Positions 1 through 9,307 are shown, numbered from the stretch's first letter. The stretch is 41,680 nucleotides of DNA from Salinisphaera sp. G21_0 (GCF_017744115.1 NZ_JAGHQW010000048.1:1-41680); one strand, 5' to 3'. Notes: generated from the sequence alone by a model not told the origin. A program made the numbers and translations.

Positions 1-81
1 TGTCAAGCATTCGTTTTTCAGAAGAAGAAAGAAGCTTTCCAACTCGCTAACGTTGCTCTCAAGCCCTGTCAGCGGAGGCGC

Positions 82-109
82 ATCTTACCGCGCCAGCTTG
101 ATTTGTCAA
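82..109 (-). promoter_or_regulatory. Strong stable-RNA-type promoter (proximal)
   Basis: Read on the minus strand there is a consensus -35 TTGACA (104-109), a 16-bp spacer and a -10 TAAGAT (82-87), followed directly by a GC-rich stretch GCGCCTCC. A GC-rich discriminator after a strong promoter is typical of growth-rate and ppGpp-controlled rRNA and tRNA promoters. It points left, out of the window, where an rRNA or tRNA operon is inferred. Another TTGACA lies at the extreme left edge (1-6), with its -10 outside the window. Confidence 0.6.
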
Positions 110-231
110 CCGGTTGTTTTTCATTCATTTCAAAACAACCCATTTTCAAACCGCACTTCCCGGTCAACGATGATGATTCATTCTGCCGATCCGTGGATGA
201 CCGTTTGGGTCAGTCCTTGGAAGTGGGGCGC

Positions 232-259
232 ATTATACGCAATTGAATGACTGTGCCAA
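232..259 (-). promoter_or_regulatory. Strong stable-RNA-type promoter (distal)
   Basis: On the minus strand a -35 TTGGCA (254-259) is followed by a 16-bp spacer and a perfect -10 TATAAT (232-237), then GCGCCCC. Spacer and discriminator match the promoter about 150 bp downstream, so the two look like a tandem P1/P2 pair. I see no convincing gene in 1-375; the short open frame at 53-250 lies across these promoter elements and is unlikely to be coding. Confidence 0.6.
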
Positions 260-375
260 CCCTCGGTTAGCACGTATACGACATCAGTTTTATGTTTCAG
301 TCTCCCGATACAGCAGACCGAACACTGTCACAATGCGAATAAAATGAATCTTATTTACAGTATCTGGAAATATAG

Positions 376-963
376 CTACCGCTTTCTGCCAAGAGAAAAC
401 ACCCGGGTCCTCAGCAGCAACAGGGTCGCCAGTAAAGCGCCATAAATGACAGGTTCCGTATAGTCACTTTTAACCAGCCAGAGAAAATGAATAACCGCAA
501 GAACAGCAGCAACGTAGACCAGTCGATGTAATTGGCTCCACTGCCTACCCAGCCGCTTCATCATTTTTTTTGTTGAAGTCACACCCAGCGCAACCAGAAT
601 CGATAGTGAAAAAGCACCGACAATAATATAAGAACGCTTATAAAGGTCTTCTAACAGTGTCTGCCATTCCCAGGACAGCATAAAAGCCAGGTAAGCCAAT
701 AGATGCAAAACTGCATAAAATAAGGCGAATAAACCCAGCATCCGCCGGAACCGGATCAGTTTTCCTATACCCGTCAGCCGTCGTACTGGTGAGACAGCCA
801 GCGATAAGAGCAAAAATATTAATGCCCACTCTCCCAGCCCGTGGGTGAGAGCGCTGGCAGGGTCTGGCCCCAGTTTGTTTTCCAGAGCCTTTATGATCAG
901 ATCGGCTAATGGAAAAAGGCTGAGAGGAAATACAGCAAGCTTGATGTTGGCAACCCGATCCAT
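376..963 (-). CDS. msrQ: MsrQ, heme-binding membrane subunit of the methionine sulfoxide reductase MsrPQ
   Basis: MsrQ (formerly YedZ) is an inner-membrane b-type cytochrome that passes electrons from the quinone pool to periplasmic MsrP, which repairs oxidised methionines in envelope proteins. The 195-residue product is close to the family's usual length, is strongly hydrophobic with about six membrane segments, and has histidines at H87, H146 and H159 in membrane helices, as expected for heme ligands. It starts 20 bp after the msrP stop on the same strand, so the two are co-transcribed as msrPQ. Identification rests on the sequence pattern and the adjacency. Confidence 0.93.
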   Translation of the reverse strand: MDRVANIKLAVFPLSLFPLADLIIKALENKLGPDPASALTHGLGEWALIFLLLSLAVSPVRRLTGIGKLIRFRRMLGLFALFYAVLHLLAYLAFMLSWEWQTLLEDLYKRSYIIVGAFSLSILVALGVTSTKKMMKRLGRQWSQLHRLVYVAAVLAVIHFLWLVKSDYTEPVIYGALLATLLLLRTRVFSLGRKR

Positions 964-983
964 AGCCCTGTCCTTTATACAAC

Positions 984-2021
984 TCAGTAAAAGCGTGTTA
1001 AATCCATGTCCTTGTATAAGTCAGCAACTTCTTCGCCATAGCCATTAAAAGGCTGAGTCTCAATCCGGTTAGGTGCCAGCAGTGTGCTTGGCAACCGTCG
1101 TTCATGTTTCTGACTCCAGCGAGGGTGATCAACCGCAGGGTTTACATTGGCATAGAACCCGTACTCCTGAGGTGCTGAGGTTTCCCAGGTGGTTTTCGGC
1201 TGCTGTTCGGTCAGACGAATTTTCACTATGGATTTGATGCTTTTGAAACCATACTTCCAGGGTACTACCAGTCGGAACGGTGCACCATTCTGATTGGGCA
1301 AGATATCGCCGTATAGCCCGGTCGCCATCAGGGTCAGCGGGTTCATGGCTTCATCGATTCTCAGCCCTTCAACATAAGGCCAGTCCAAAGAGCCAAAGGA
1401 TGCCTTCTGCCCCGGCATCTGCTCAGGATCATGCAGCGTGGTGAACTCGACAAAACGGGCCTTGGACGTCGGCTCAAACTGCTTAAGGATATTGGCCAGG
1501 GGGATACCAATCCAGGGGATCACCATGGACCAGGCTTCAACACATCGCAGCCGATAGATGCGCTCTTCCATCGCATGAGGCTTGAGAATATCTTCCAGAT
1601 GGTATCGACCAGGCTTTGCAACCTCACCTTCCACCACCACTGACCATGGATCTGTTTTCAGAGAATGAGCGTTCCTGACCGGATCACCTTTCCCTGTGCC
1701 AAACTCGTAAAAGTTATTGTAGGTAGTAACCACTTGATATGGTGTAAGTACTTCAGTCGTCGTGTAAACGTTAGGGTTAAATGCAATAACCTGCTTTTTT
1801 AGCCATTCGGGACCCGGCTGAGAAGGAATAACATCGTCTTGTGTTTTTTTACTGATGGCTTTGGCTTCGCCTTCCTGCGAGCATCCTGCCAACATCAGCC
1901 CCAGCCCGGCCAAAGCAAAACGCCCGGACTGCTGCATAAAGCGTCTTCGGTCATGATAGACAGGCTCGGGTGTAATTTCACTACTGCCGATATCTGAGCG
2001 TTTTTTTATTTTCAGTAGCAT
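984..2021 (-). CDS. msrP: MsrP, periplasmic molybdoenzyme methionine sulfoxide reductase
   Basis: MsrP (formerly YedY) is the catalytic subunit that reduces protein-bound methionine sulfoxide in the periplasm using a molybdopterin cofactor. The 345-residue product has an N-terminal twin-arginine signal (RRRF at residues 25-28 followed by a hydrophobic stretch), as expected for a protein exported folded with its cofactor by Tat. The single molybdenum-ligating cysteine is most likely C160 in the context RLRCVEAWS. The hydrophobic stretch ends in LAGC (C47), which looks like a lipobox but is also seen in Tat leaders. It is first in the msrPQ operon, with msrQ 20 bp downstream. Confidence 0.95.
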   Translation of the reverse strand: MLLKIKKRSDIGSSEITPEPVYHDRRRFMQQSGRFALAGLGLMLAGCSQEGEAKAISKKTQDDVIPSQPGPEWLKKQVIAFNPNVYTTTEVLTPYQVVTTYNNFYEFGTGKGDPVRNAHSLKTDPWSVVVEGEVAKPGRYHLEDILKPHAMEERIYRLRCVEAWSMVIPWIGIPLANILKQFEPTSKARFVEFTTLHDPEQMPGQKASFGSLDWPYVEGLRIDEAMNPLTLMATGLYGDILPNQNGAPFRLVVPWKYGFKSIKSIVKIRLTEQQPKTTWETSAPQEYGFYANVNPAVDHPRWSQKHERRLPSTLLAPNRIETQPFNGYGEEVADLYKDMDLTRFY

Positions 2022-2146
2022 GATATCTCCTTACCAAACACTGCTTTTATTACGGTCATTCTGGCGAGGCGATCACATGAAAGGCCGCATTTCCACATAA
2101 TGCCAAGGGATATTGCCAAGCTCAAGCCTCCCTCTCTCGCAGGTAT

Positions 2147-2170
2147 AAAAAAGCCAGCAATGCCGGCTTT
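2147..2170 (-). terminator. Rho-independent terminator of pssA
   Basis: On the minus strand AAAGCCGGC-ATT-GCTGGCTTT forms a stem with one mismatch and is followed by a T run (complement of 2147-2152). It lies 20 bp beyond the pssA stop in the right orientation. The rest of the interval up to the msrP start at 2021 holds nothing else I can support. Confidence 0.75.
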
Positions 2171-2189
2171 ATCAAGAAGCAAAGAGAAA

Positions 2190-3023
2190 CTAAACCGTTT
2201 CTTCGTGATCACTCTTGTTTTCACCAAGCCGCCAGATCGCGGTAATTGGGCCAGAGCAGGCATAAGCGAGAAAGATCATCAGCAGTGTTCGGGGCGGGTC
2301 CATAAACACCACGGCAAAGGCCAGAACCATCGCCAGCAGAAACACAAAGTGTACCCGACCTCTCAGATCAATCTTCTTAAAACTCTGATAGCGAATATTG
2401 CTGACCATAAGGACACCAGCCCCCCCGGTAATCAGCGCGCCAAGTAAGGCTACCAGGGTGGACTCACCATCGAAACCAAAGTCACTTAATGCCCATACCA
2501 TACCAATCACTACCGCCGCCGCCGCCGGACTGGCCAGGCCGGTAAAGTAGCGACTGTCGGTGACTTCAATCTGGGCATTAAACCGGGCCAGCCGCAGGGC
2601 TGCGCAAGCTGCATAGACAAACGCAATCATCCAGCCAAACTTGCCAAGATCCTGCAGCGCCCAGCTGAAGACCACCATGGCCGGGGCAACACCAAAGGTG
2701 ACCATATCAGCCAGGCTGTCATACTGCTCACCAAACTTGCTCATGGTGTTGGTCATCCTGGCAACACGACCATCCAGACCATCCAGAATCATGGCGACAA
2801 ATACGGCAATACAGGCCAGGGAAAAATGCCCCGCCTGCGCAGCGATAACGGCGTAAAAACCACAAAACAGGTTGCCGGTGGTGAAAAGATTGGGTAACAG
2901 GTAGATCCCTTTGCGACGGATCGCCTGCCCTTCTTCAATCACCTCTTCTTCGTGCTCGTCTACAGGAAAAAAACCGTCGACGGCATCTTTATTACTCTCC
3001 GGCTTTTCCATTTTCTCAGTCAT
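2190..3023 (-). CDS. pssA: CDP-diacylglycerol--serine O-phosphatidyltransferase
   Basis: This enzyme makes phosphatidylserine from CDP-diacylglycerol and serine, the committed step to phosphatidylethanolamine, in the inner membrane. The 277-residue product carries the complete CDP-alcohol phosphatidyltransferase signature D-G-x2-A-R-x8-G-x3-D-x3-D at residues 84-106 (D84, G85, A88, R89, G98, D102, D106), with several hydrophobic helices around it. It has an acidic N-terminal tail (residues 1-35) ahead of the first membrane segment. This is the membrane-integral (subclass II) type, not the E. coli phospholipase-D-like PssA. It is followed by its own terminator. Confidence 0.92.
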   Translation of the reverse strand: MTEKMEKPESNKDAVDGFFPVDEHEEEVIEEGQAIRRKGIYLLPNLFTTGNLFCGFYAVIAAQAGHFSLACIAVFVAMILDGLDGRVARMTNTMSKFGEQYDSLADMVTFGVAPAMVVFSWALQDLGKFGWMIAFVYAACAALRLARFNAQIEVTDSRYFTGLASPAAAAVVIGMVWALSDFGFDGESTLVALLGALITGGAGVLMVSNIRYQSFKKIDLRGRVHFVFLLAMVLAFAVVFMDPPRTLLMIFLAYACSGPITAIWRLGENKSDHEETV

Positions 3024-3105
3024 TAGTGCATCTGCTCATCATTACAGAATCAGCGTGAGACTGTATCACGAATACGCTTTTTGAGGGACACCGTCAGATC
3101 AAACA

Positions 3106-3740
3106 TTAGGTCAGTGACCACCCCTGCTGACATCGTTTACCAAGTGCAGACCAAAACCGCTCAGCGCCGGCGTGCAGACGAACATCATTTCGGTAAAGCT
3201 TGATTTCAATAGAGCCCCAATACTTCTCCCGCTGATCCAGACCGACAAAGTCCACCAGCTGAAAACGGGGCAGGTTGTCGATTTTTCTCAGCAGGCCGCT
3301 CACCTGACGCCCCATAAAAGCCCCGGAACTGTAGCCCAGCAGCGGAATCGGCCCGGACTTTCCAGTCAGGCGAAAAAGTGGTTGGCCGTGCGCATTTCAG
3401 TGGTGCCAAAGGGGAGACTGAGGAATGGCGTTGCAGCAACGCTTCGATATCGAAAGCCAGCAGGCCATCAAATACCATCTGCATACTCCGAGAGCCTTGT
3501 TCCGGGCGACCGACTTTAATGTTGTAAATCGCAGTCATCGCCTGTAGCTGGGCGAGATCCTCCGAAACCAGGCACTGACCACCCATGCAAAATGCAGGCA
3601 CTGCGATCAGGTATTTGTGGTACGTCGTGTACCAGCATCGGCAAATGCTCCTGATCGCTGTTCGCCAGACTCAGGGCGATCACTTTCTGCATAAAATCCA
3701 CGGTAGCCAGCGGCCCCATTCCCCCAAGGATACCCAGCAT
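3106..3740 (-). pseudogene. Decayed Asp/Glu racemase fused to a hydrolase-like remnant
   Basis: Homology is spread over three frames with no continuous reading frame. The part beginning at 3740 reads MLGILGGMGPLATVDF, the N-terminal signature of the aspartate/glutamate racemase family, up to about HDVPQIPDR. A second frame (to 3601) holds AIYNIKVGRPEQG, which resembles the racemase C-terminal half; the middle with the first catalytic cysteine is missing. A third frame, after a stop near 3390 and ending at 3106, reads PIPLLGYSSGAF, resembling an alpha/beta-hydrolase or thioesterase nucleophile elbow. I infer at least one deletion and two frameshifts. The racemase part is fairly secure; the hydrolase part is weak and could belong to another gene. 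Confidence 0.6.
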
Positions 3741-3889
3741 TGCTATGCTCCCAACCATAACGGGTTATTGAGCACAGTGTTTGCCAAAACACCACAGGTT
3801 GTGAAATGCTGAAAATGGCCGGTTTATGCCGAAAAAGCATTGTGATACAAAATCGGGCAATAGTTAATTAGTGAACAGGTTGACAGGTT

Positions 3890-4090
3890 ATGCGCTATTT
3901 TCTGGCCATTATTTTACCGCCGCTGGCTGTGCTACTTTGTGGTAAGCCATTTCAAGTGATCTTGAATATCATCCTTACCTTATGTGCCTGGCTGCCGGGT
4001 GTTATCCATGCGTTGTTTGTGGTGAATAGCCATTTGGCCGACAAACGCAACAAAGAACTGATCGACGCCATTGAGAAGAATCACCGATGA
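3890..4090 (+). CDS. YqaE/Pmp3-family small membrane protein
   Basis: The 66-residue protein has two hydrophobic segments (about residues 3-20 and 24-45), with the proline- and glycine-containing pattern ILPPLAVLLCGK...WLPGVIHALFVV of the YqaE/Pmp3 (UPF0057) family. Members are small inner-membrane proteins linked to membrane potential and salt or cold stress; the exact function in bacteria is not settled. Its last codons overlap the start of the next gene by four bases, so the two are probably translationally coupled. Confidence 0.85.
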   Translation: MRYFLAIILPPLAVLLCGKPFQVILNIILTLCAWLPGVIHALFVVNSHLADKRNKELIDAIEKNHR

Positions 4091-4740
4091 AAACTGCAAC
4101 ACTGAAGACAGCCACCCTGTTCGTAGCGACGCTCCTGCTGGCCGGTTGCCAGAGCACTTATTACAGCGCCATGGAAAAAGTAGGCATCCATAAGCGCGAT
4201 ATTATGGTGGATCGCATTGAAGATACCCAAACTGCACAGGAGCAGGCACAGGTGCAATTCCAAAGTGCACTGGAGCAGTTCCAGAGTGTTATCAACTTTG
4301 AGGGTGGCGACCTGGAAGCCGCCTACAATGACCTGAACTCAGAATACCAGGACAGCCTGGCCGCTGCCGAGCGAGTAAGAGACCGCATTGCCAGTGTCCA
4401 GAATGTGTCTGATGCGCTGTTTGACGAATGGGAAGACGAACTCAATCTCTACAAGAGCGATAGTCTGCGCAGGGCCAGTGCCCAAAAGCTGAAAGACACC
4501 CGCCGTCAGTATCAGCGAATGATGGTCAGCCTGGAAAAATCTGAACAACGGATGCAGCCGGTACTGGATGCCTTTCAGGATCAGGTGCTTTATCTGAAGC
4601 ATAACCTGAACGCCCGGGCTATTAGCGCATTAAAAGGGGAGTTCAACACCATCAAGGCAGATATTGATCGCCTGATCAGTGATATGCAGGTTTCCATTGA
4701 CCAGTCACGGCAGTTTATTCAAGCGCTCAAGCAGCCCTGA
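4087..4740 (+). CDS. DUF2959-family lipoprotein
   Basis: The 217-residue protein starts with a lipoprotein signal ending in the lipobox LLAGC (C21), so it should be anchored in the envelope. The rest is charged, rich in Glu, Gln, Asp and Arg, and mostly helical or coiled coil, with no catalytic motif. The sequence STYYSAMEKVGIHKRDI after the cysteine and the overall length fit the DUF2959 family of proteobacterial lipoproteins of unknown function. It overlaps the upstream YqaE-like gene by an ATGA junction, and a strong hairpin terminator follows its stop. Confidence 0.82.
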   Translation: MKTATLKTATLFVATLLLAGCQSTYYSAMEKVGIHKRDIMVDRIEDTQTAQEQAQVQFQSALEQFQSVINFEGGDLEAAYNDLNSEYQDSLAAAERVRDRIASVQNVSDALFDEWEDELNLYKSDSLRRASAQKLKDTRRQYQRMMVSLEKSEQRMQPVLDAFQDQVLYLKHNLNARAISALKGEFNTIKADIDRLISDMQVSIDQSRQFIQALKQP

Positions 4741-4763
4741 TTTTCAGCTCTTTATATTTAACG

Positions 4764-4799
4764 AAAAACAGGATATTTCTTGCGAAATATCCTGTTTTT
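4764..4799. terminator. Bidirectional terminator between the DUF2959 gene and ilvC
   Basis: A perfect 15-bp stem (4764-4778 with 4785-4799) with a 6-nt loop CTTGCG has A and T runs on its two flanks, so it can act as an intrinsic terminator in both directions. It lies between the convergent ends of the DUF2959 gene (stop 4740) and ilvC (stop 4827). Confidence 0.9.
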
Positions 4800-4826
4800 T
4801 CGAGTGGCAACTCTAAATACCCAGTC

Positions 4827-6006
<1,180 letters not shown>

Positions 6007-6031
6007 AACATGAAATAATCTTGATTTATTT

Positions 6032-6922
6032 ATGGCTATAGACCTTCGCCCTCTGAAACAGTTCCTCGCACTGGCAGAATCCCTGCATTTCAACAGGGCC
6101 AGCCTTATTTGCCATGTCAGCCCGTCAACCCTTAGTCGCAACATCAAGCAGCTGGAAGATCAGCTGGGGGTAACACTGTTTGAAAGAAATAATCGAAGTG
6201 TCTCGCTCACACCAAAAGGCAAACGATTCCAGGCTTATGCCCGTGAAGCGCTCTCGCAATGGGACATAATTCATCATGAACTGGTGGCTGGTGCCGGGGA
6301 ACTTCATGGCTCATTGAGCATGTATTGCTCAGTCACCGCCAGTTATAGCTTTCTCTATGAGATACTCAGCCAGTTTCGACCAAGATACCCGGGCATTGAA
6401 ATCAAACTGCATACCGGTGATCCTGAGCCAGCGATTCAACGGGTATTAACCGAACAGGAAGACCTGGCCATCGCCGCCAGGCCTGACAACCTTCCTGCCG
6501 GACTGGCATTTCAGCAAATAGCCGTTTCACCGCTACGGTTTATTGCCCCTGCTGAATCCCTGCTGGCAGAAACCCTTAACGCCAAATCCCTGCTGGTTAA
6601 TGACTTTGAAGGCATTCCCATGATTCTGCAGGAGAAAGGAATAGCAAGGCAAAGACTGGATGCCTGGTTTCAGGTTAATGGCAGGCAACCACAAATCTAT
6701 GCCCAGGTGGCTGGCAATGAAGCCATTGTCAGTATGGTCAGCCTTGGGTTTGGTGTCGGTGTGGTTCCTGAGATTGTCTTGAATAACAGCCCGCTGGCTG
6801 AAAACGTTCAGGTGTTAACCGTCAGTCCGGAACTTAAGCCTTATCAAGTTGGGCTGTGTGTACTGGAAAAGAAGTTAAAGAATCCACTTATTGCCGCATT
6901 CTGGCAGCAGCTGTCCGAGTAA
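6032..6922 (+). CDS. ilvY: LysR-type regulator IlvY, activator of ilvC
   Basis: The 296-residue protein has the LysR layout: an N-terminal winged helix-turn-helix (about residues 1-60, with FNRASLICHVSPSTLSRNIKQLE) and a C-terminal periplasmic-binding-protein-like effector domain. The HTH sequence and the divergent position next to ilvC identify it as IlvY. IlvY activates ilvC when acetolactate or acetohydroxybutyrate accumulates and represses itself. The start at 6032 directly follows the candidate operator, so autoregulation is plausible. The gene ends where the prophage-derived segment begins. Confidence 0.93.
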   Translation: MAIDLRPLKQFLALAESLHFNRASLICHVSPSTLSRNIKQLEDQLGVTLFERNNRSVSLTPKGKRFQAYAREALSQWDIIHHELVAGAGELHGSLSMYCSVTASYSFLYEILSQFRPRYPGIEIKLHTGDPEPAIQRVLTEQEDLAIAARPDNLPAGLAFQQIAVSPLRFIAPAESLLAETLNAKSLLVNDFEGIPMILQEKGIARQRLDAWFQVNGRQPQIYAQVAGNEAIVSMVSLGFGVGVVPEIVLNNSPLAENVQVLTVSPELKPYQVGLCVLEKKLKNPLIAAFWQQLSE

Positions 6923-6942
6923 CCGGGGTTGCACGTCACTGA

Positions 6943-7101
6943 ATGAGTTGTCTTTTTACAGAGGTAGAACGGCTGTATTTGGAAAATCCAAAAATAGGGG
7001 ATGTTGCTTTCTGCAAGGGTGACTGGATTCTGGTTGTAGACGGAAGAGTTCTGCCATGCAGATCGTCTACGTTTGATGAACATTATGAACAGGCTGAGTA
7101 A
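6943..7101 (+). CDS. Small hypothetical protein, possibly phage-derived
   Basis: A 52-residue frame begins MSCLFTEVERLYLENPKIG and ends DEHYEQAE. It has a compact, protein-like composition with three cysteines but no motif I recognise, and no strong ribosome binding site. It lies between ilvY and the DUF2303 fragment, at the left edge of the prophage remnant, so it may be a leftover phage gene. It could also be chance. Confidence 0.3.
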   Translation: MSCLFTEVERLYLENPKIGDVAFCKGDWILVVDGRVLPCRSSTFDEHYEQAE

Positions 7102-7136
7102 CTGTAGCCTTTGCGTAAGGCGCACTGGTTCCCTTG

Positions 7137-7409
7137 ATGCTGTTGTTGAACGAAAAGAAAAGCTCCGTGGAGGTGCCGGAGGAATTCACCATCGGCGTTG
7201 CTCCCTTCCATAACGGTGATAAGTACGAGCTGAAAGCCCGCCTGCGTTATCGCATCCATGAAGGTCAGCTCACCATCTGGTACCAGCTGATTGAACCGGA
7301 GCAGGTCATTGAAGATGACTTTAAAGGCGTCTGTCAGGAGATCGCCGAGGCATTGCCAGAGCTCCAGCTACTGGAAGCAGAGTTGCCCACGATAAACAGC
7401 CACCGATAA
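7137..7409 (+). pseudogene. C-terminal fragment of a DUF2303 (YfdQ-like) phage protein
   Basis: The fragment of about 90 residues contains VPEEFTIGVAPFHNGDKYEL followed by ARLRYRIHEGQLTIWYQL. I recognise this as the C-terminal end of the DUF2303/YfdQ family found in lambdoid and related prophages, whose full-length members are about three times longer. The N-terminal two thirds are absent, so this is probably the 3' stump of a deleted gene rather than an active protein. A TTG at 7134 could serve as start, but the ATG at 7137 is equally possible. Function of the family is unknown. Confidence 0.6.
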
Positions 7410-7450
7410 CCACAGGCCACCAGCCACTATCACAACAACGAGGTCAGACC

Positions 7451-7775
7451 ATGAGCAACGTATTGCCCTTTCGACCCAAAGCCATTGACCACGAAAAGCG
7501 CCTGCAACAGCGCTTTGTCGAAACCGATCGCCTGACCCTGTTGTTTGATCAATGATGAACCGGTCACGGTGCGCGGTGTGGATTACTCCATTAATGACGT
7601 CTTTGCTGATTTGGAAAACAGCGAAGACCTGCGCCGCCACCTGATCAACCTTTTACAGGCGACAGAGTCACAGGAAACGGAATGCGTCAGCCGTTTGAAT
7701 CGTTTCCTGATTGCCGGTGCCAGGGAACTGGCGTTTCGATTGACCGCCGATTTGCCACAACGGAAGAGAAACTAA
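7451..7775 (+). pseudogene. Frameshifted phage-type hypothetical gene
   Basis: An ATG at 7451 preceded by GAGGT opens a frame of 34 codons (MSNVLPFRPKAIDHEKRLQQ...) that stops at 7553-7555. A second frame, shifted by one base and readable from about 7545, continues with NDEPVTVRGVDYSINDVFAD and runs to 7775. Together they look like one protein of about 107 residues broken by a single-base indel near 7540-7550. The alternative is two overlapping genes, the second with a TTG start. The product is not recognised; position and style suggest a prophage gene. Confidence 0.45.
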
Positions 7776-8104
7776 CCATGCGCCTCTCTGCCCAATACCT
7801 CCGTCGCCCACTGGTTAATGCTCTGGCCATTGGCTTCAGCCGCCATGATCACAGCGGCGTGCAGCTCCGGTGGAACCCGCAGCATCAGTTTTCCGGAGCA
7901 GGGCTTCTGGGCAGGCCTGCCGGTGGTTTCGCTGATGGCGAGGTAGTTATCCACAGACTCATGGAAAGCCTGTTCCAGTTCATCCACCGTGGTGCCATGA
8001 AAGCCGACAATGTCTTGAATTCCGGCAAGGTGCCCGACAAAAATCCGGTCTTCATCGTCGTATTCCACACGGGCCAGATAGCCCCGGTATTTCATTTTAT
8101 TCAT
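7772..8104 (-). CDS. hicB: HicB-family antitoxin
   Basis: The 110-residue protein has the HicB layout: a degenerate RNase-H-like domain (YRGYLARVEYDDEDRIFVGH and DELEQAFHESVDNYLA) followed by a C-terminal ribbon-helix-helix-like part (LMLRVPPELHAAVIMAAEA, SINQWATEVL). HicB neutralises the mRNA-cleaving toxin HicA and represses the operon by DNA binding. I chose the ATG at 8102-8104 because it overlaps the hicA stop (ATGA) and gives the usual family length; the in-frame extension to 8290 is only the shadow of hicA. Confidence 0.88.
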   Translation of the reverse strand: MNKMKYRGYLARVEYDDEDRIFVGHLAGIQDIVGFHGTTVDELEQAFHESVDNYLAISETTGRPAQKPCSGKLMLRVPPELHAAVIMAAEANGQSINQWATEVLGREAHG

Positions 8105-8355
8105 GGTTTCACTCCTGCGTTTTCGAGAAAGCGCCGGGCGTCTTTTATCCGGTATCTCAGTGAAGCCTTGTCCGGGTGTGGGCGGTGGAAGTCTGCCCGC
8201 ACACCGTTCAGCACAAAGCTGACCGCCGAGCCGCCCGGCTCCGTGCGTTCTGCCCCAAGGGCCACCAGCAGCGCTTCTACCTTGCGCCACTCCAGGTTGC
8301 CATTCACCGGTTCGGCAAAGATCGCCTCAAGGGTTTTTGCGTGTTTTCGGTTCAT
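8101..8355 (-). CDS. hicA: HicA-family mRNA interferase toxin
   Basis: HicA is a small double-stranded-RNA-binding-fold toxin that cleaves mRNAs. The product starting at 8355 (MNRKHAKTLEAIFAEP) is 84 residues, a normal HicA length, with GGSAVSFVLNGVRADFHRPH carrying a histidine where the catalytic His is expected; the usual GSH motif reads GSA here, so the catalytic His assignment is uncertain. A longer in-frame start at 8385 would lie inside a palindromic operator, so the later ATG is preferred. The toxin-first order with a four-base overlap to hicB is the standard arrangement. It appears to be the most intact module in a decayed prophage. Confidence 0.85.
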   Translation of the reverse strand: MNRKHAKTLEAIFAEPVNGNLEWRKVEALLVALGAERTEPGGSAVSFVLNGVRADFHRPHPDKASLRYRIKDARRFLENAGVKP

Positions 8356-8363
8356 GGATTTAA

Positions 8364-8384
8364 TGATAGCATTTTTTGCTATCA
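8364..8384. promoter_or_regulatory. Palindromic operator of hicAB
   Basis: TGATAGC (8364-8370) and GCTATCA (8378-8384) form a perfect 7-bp inverted repeat around an AT-rich 7-nt centre, 8 bp upstream of the preferred hicA ATG. On the minus strand it includes a TATCAT that could be the -10. HicB antitoxins with a C-terminal DNA-binding domain autorepress at such palindromes; the assignment is inferred. Confidence 0.65.
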
Positions 8385-8416
8385 CCGCCAGAAGCCTTTT
8401 AACCAGGAGTTACACA

Positions 8417-8949
8417 ATGCCATTGACACCCGCGTCCGTTTGCCACTATCCAGAAAAAGCACTGGCCGTAAATTACCCTTCTACGAAATGACCAAAGACG
8501 GCTTCATGTTCCTGGTCATGGGCTGCAAACAGGCCGCCAAATTCAAAGAGGCGAACATCAACTGCTTCAACCAGATGGAAGCCGACCTGCACACCCCACC
8601 GGCCACACCGAAGCCCGACAACACCGCCGCGCTGTTCACCGATATGTTTGACCGCGCCCTGGCCGACAGGCAAACCAGCCACCAGCCAATACCACCCGAA
8701 CCCAAACCGGAACCCAGGGAAACCCTTGCCCAGCCTTACCTGCTGATTGTCGAGAACGGCAAACTCATGCCACCACTGGCACTGCCCTACAACGTGGCCC
8801 TGGCCACCAGCGAAAACATCAAAGACCTGGTGGCCGACATGCTGCCCGGTTACAAGCTGGTGCCCTGCAACGAAGCGGACAGGGAGGTGGGGCGCGGCTC
8901 TCACGCCTGGTTTCAACAACAAATCGACGAGCTCGGCCCAAAGCCATAG
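8417..8949 (+). pseudogene. Partial Rha-family phage regulatory protein
   Basis: The stretch KLPFYEMTKDGFMFLVMG followed by AAKFKEANINCFNQMEADL matches the Rha family (phage-encoded regulators of this type interfere with infection of IHF-deficient hosts). The N-terminal part of the Rha domain is missing. An ATG at 8417 with a good AGGAG is in another frame and stops at 8489-8491, so an indel or deletion joined the pieces. The readable frame from the ATG at 8488 gives 153 residues, with a Pro-rich linker and a C-terminal part (LIVENGKLMPPLALPYN...) that I do not recognise. Confidence 0.6.
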
Positions 8950-9025
8950 CCACGAGGCAGAAGAAGAAGCAGAGACAGAGCCAGCGACGTTACCCGTCGC
9001 GCCAATTATCTGGGGGAGGGATGTC

Positions 9026-9307
9026 ATGGTGAATTACATACGGATTGAGAAGTTCTGTGAACTCACCGGCTGGAAGCCCAGCTGGGTTTACAAACGCATC
9101 AGTAAAAAAATCTGGACCGAAGGGAGGGAATATATCCACGTCTCCGGCAACAGGGTCGTAGTCAGCATCAGGGATTATGAACAATGGGTAGAGAGGGGAC
9201 AACAGGCGTCAGGGCCGTCAGCAACAGCACCATCGAGATCAGTTTCCCCTATAAGGGAAAGCGATGCCGGGAAAGGCTTCGGCTCAAGCCCACCCCCGCT
9301 AATATGA
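9026..9307 (+). CDS. Phage excisionase-like DNA-binding protein
   Basis: The 93-residue frame begins MVNYIRIEKFCELTGWKPSW, with WTEGREYIHVSGNRVVVSI and YEQWVE further on. I recognise this as the small winged-helix excisionase family that sits next to tyrosine recombinases in gammaproteobacterial prophages. The start at 9026 is preferred because the ATG five bases earlier hits a stop after three codons. About 40 C-terminal residues overlap the integrase frame and are low complexity, so the functional part is probably residues 1-55. Excisionases steer the integrase toward excision; with a broken integrase it is probably idle. Confidence 0.65.
   Translation: MVNYIRIEKFCELTGWKPSWVYKRISKKIWTEGREYIHVSGNRVVVSIRDYEQWVERGQQASGPSATAPSRSVSPIRESDAGKGFGSSPPPLI

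Noticed and set aside
53-250. 65-codon open frame at the left edge
   Set aside because: It overlaps two strong opposing promoters and has no ribosome binding site or protein-like composition.
8105-8290. Longer start for hicB
   Set aside because: The extra residues are hicA read in another frame; the ATGA overlap and family length support the start at 8104.
8473-9027. 184-codon minus-strand frame opposite the Rha fragment
   Set aside because: Composition (Val, Gly, Leu, His runs) is that of an antisense shadow, and the plus strand has recognisable Rha sequence.
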